This document shows positions 6,416-6,859 of a DNA stretch of 6,859 nt, piece after piece (position 1 is the first letter of the stretch; every line of letters begins with the position of its first letter). Made by a program: the position numbers and the translations under genes. The notes below the pieces were generated by a model. That model searched no databases, was not told the origin of the DNA, and saw only the letters and a program-made list of their open reading frames with translations. Source of the DNA: Clostridiales bacterium. Its GTDB lineage: Bacteria > Bacillota > Clostridia > Caldicoprobacterales > UBA3941. Where the stretch lies: the NCBI GenBank assembly GCA_012522165.1, contig JAAYKZ010000235.1, forward strand, positions 1 through 6,859, read 5' to 3'.

Positions 6416-6859
6416 TCACTTACTATTTATATGGATATTGTAGTGGGCATTTCTAAATTGGGAAGGGGTCATATTCATATACATCTTAAAAACCTTCATA
6501 AAGTATTTATCATCTGAGAAACCTAGGTCATAGGCTACTTCTTTAATTGTTTTATCAGTCTTTAGTAAGAGTTCTTTTGCTTTTGATACCTTGGTCTTAT
6601 TTATAAACCTAATTAGTGAATATCCAGTTTTAGCCTTAAAAAGGTTAGATAGATAATTAGGATTATAGTTAAAAGCACTAGATACTTCTGATACAGTTAG
6701 GGGCTTGTCTACGTTTGCCTTTATCCATTCTATTATTTCTGTAAATTGATAGGAAGTGTTAGTGTCAATATTTGATGTAAAATAATTCATAGACTGTTGG
6801 GTTAGTTCAATTAAAATAGATGTTAGAAAATAGTTTGATATAGCCTTTGTATAATAATT
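6416..6859 (-). CDS. AraC/XylS-family transcriptional regulator, C-terminal part (5'-partial)
   Basis: The minus-strand frame is open from the right edge to the TGA at 6418-6416, giving 147 visible residues. The Met codon at 6790 is internal, because 23 in-frame codons precede it up to the edge, with a helical stretch (ISNYFLTSILIEL) typical of the linker before the DNA-binding domain. The true start and the N-terminal effector or cupin-type domain lie outside. Two helix-turn-helix motifs are visible: the first at 6623-6700 (LTVSEVSSAF through YLSNLFKAKTG), the second at 6452-6550 (TIKEVAYDLGFSDDKYF through MTPSQFR). This is the classic AraC C-terminal signature including the GFSD and FK elements. 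Family members commonly control carbohydrate genes. It is convergent with the peptidase gene and does not share its promoter. Whether it controls the arabinofuranosidase about 2.1 kb away is unknown; the target could equally be a gene to the right. Confidence 0.93.
   Translation of the reverse strand, partial: NYYTKAISNYFLTSILIELTQQSMNYFTSNIDTNTSYQFTEIIEWIKANVDKPLTVSEVSSAFNYNPNYLSNLFKAKTGYSLIRFINKTKVSKAKELLLKTDKTIKEVAYDLGFSDDKYFMKVFKMYMNMTPSQFRNAHYNIHINSK

Noticed and set aside
1..6859. A novel defence or mobile system built around the SMC-like ATPase
   Set aside because: The visible neighbours are housekeeping-type metabolic genes in separate transcription units, with no integrase, transposase, toxin, nuclease or attachment repeat in the window.

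Overview
The window looks like an ordinary chromosomal segment of a low-GC Gram-positive bacterium, most likely a Clostridia-type Firmicute. The reasons are AT-rich DNA with AGA/ATA-rich codon use, strong purine-rich ribosome binding sites, a TTG start, sigma-A-like promoters, and intrinsic terminators after each complete gene. The genus cannot be read from the sequence. No rRNA, tRNA, CRISPR array, insertion sequence or phage gene was seen.

Layout from left to right. (1) Bases 1-2573 (+) hold the 3' portion of a large SMC/Rad50-like ATPase of the YhaN type. It is cut by the left edge, so its Walker A end lies outside. A hydrophobic hairpin interrupts its coiled coil. (2) A terminator follows at 2578-2624. 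(3) An AT-rich regulatory region then leads to a well-formed promoter at 2731-2759. (4) A complete intracellular GH51 alpha-L-arabinofuranosidase gene (abfA-type) occupies 2807-4318 and ends in a strong terminator at 4337-4375. (5) A second promoter at 4396-4424 precedes a complete long-form (591 aa) Xaa-Pro aminopeptidase gene at 4510-6285, which starts at TTG. (6) A bidirectional terminator at 6360-6408 separates this gene from (7) the C-terminal portion of an AraC-family regulator at 6416-6859 (-), which is cut by the right edge.

The four genes appear to be separate transcription units rather than one operon, because terminators or new promoters lie in every gap. Functionally they are a DNA-end or membrane-associated ATPase, an arabinan/arabinoxylan oligosaccharide hydrolase, a proline-specific peptidase and a sugar-type transcription factor. 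Only the AraC regulator and the arabinofuranosidase have a plausible but unproven link. No gap exceeds 300 bases.

I found no convincing novel multi-gene system. The items most worth a second look are the membrane hairpin inside the ATPase, and the direct repeat, palindrome and leader hairpin around the arabinofuranosidase promoter.
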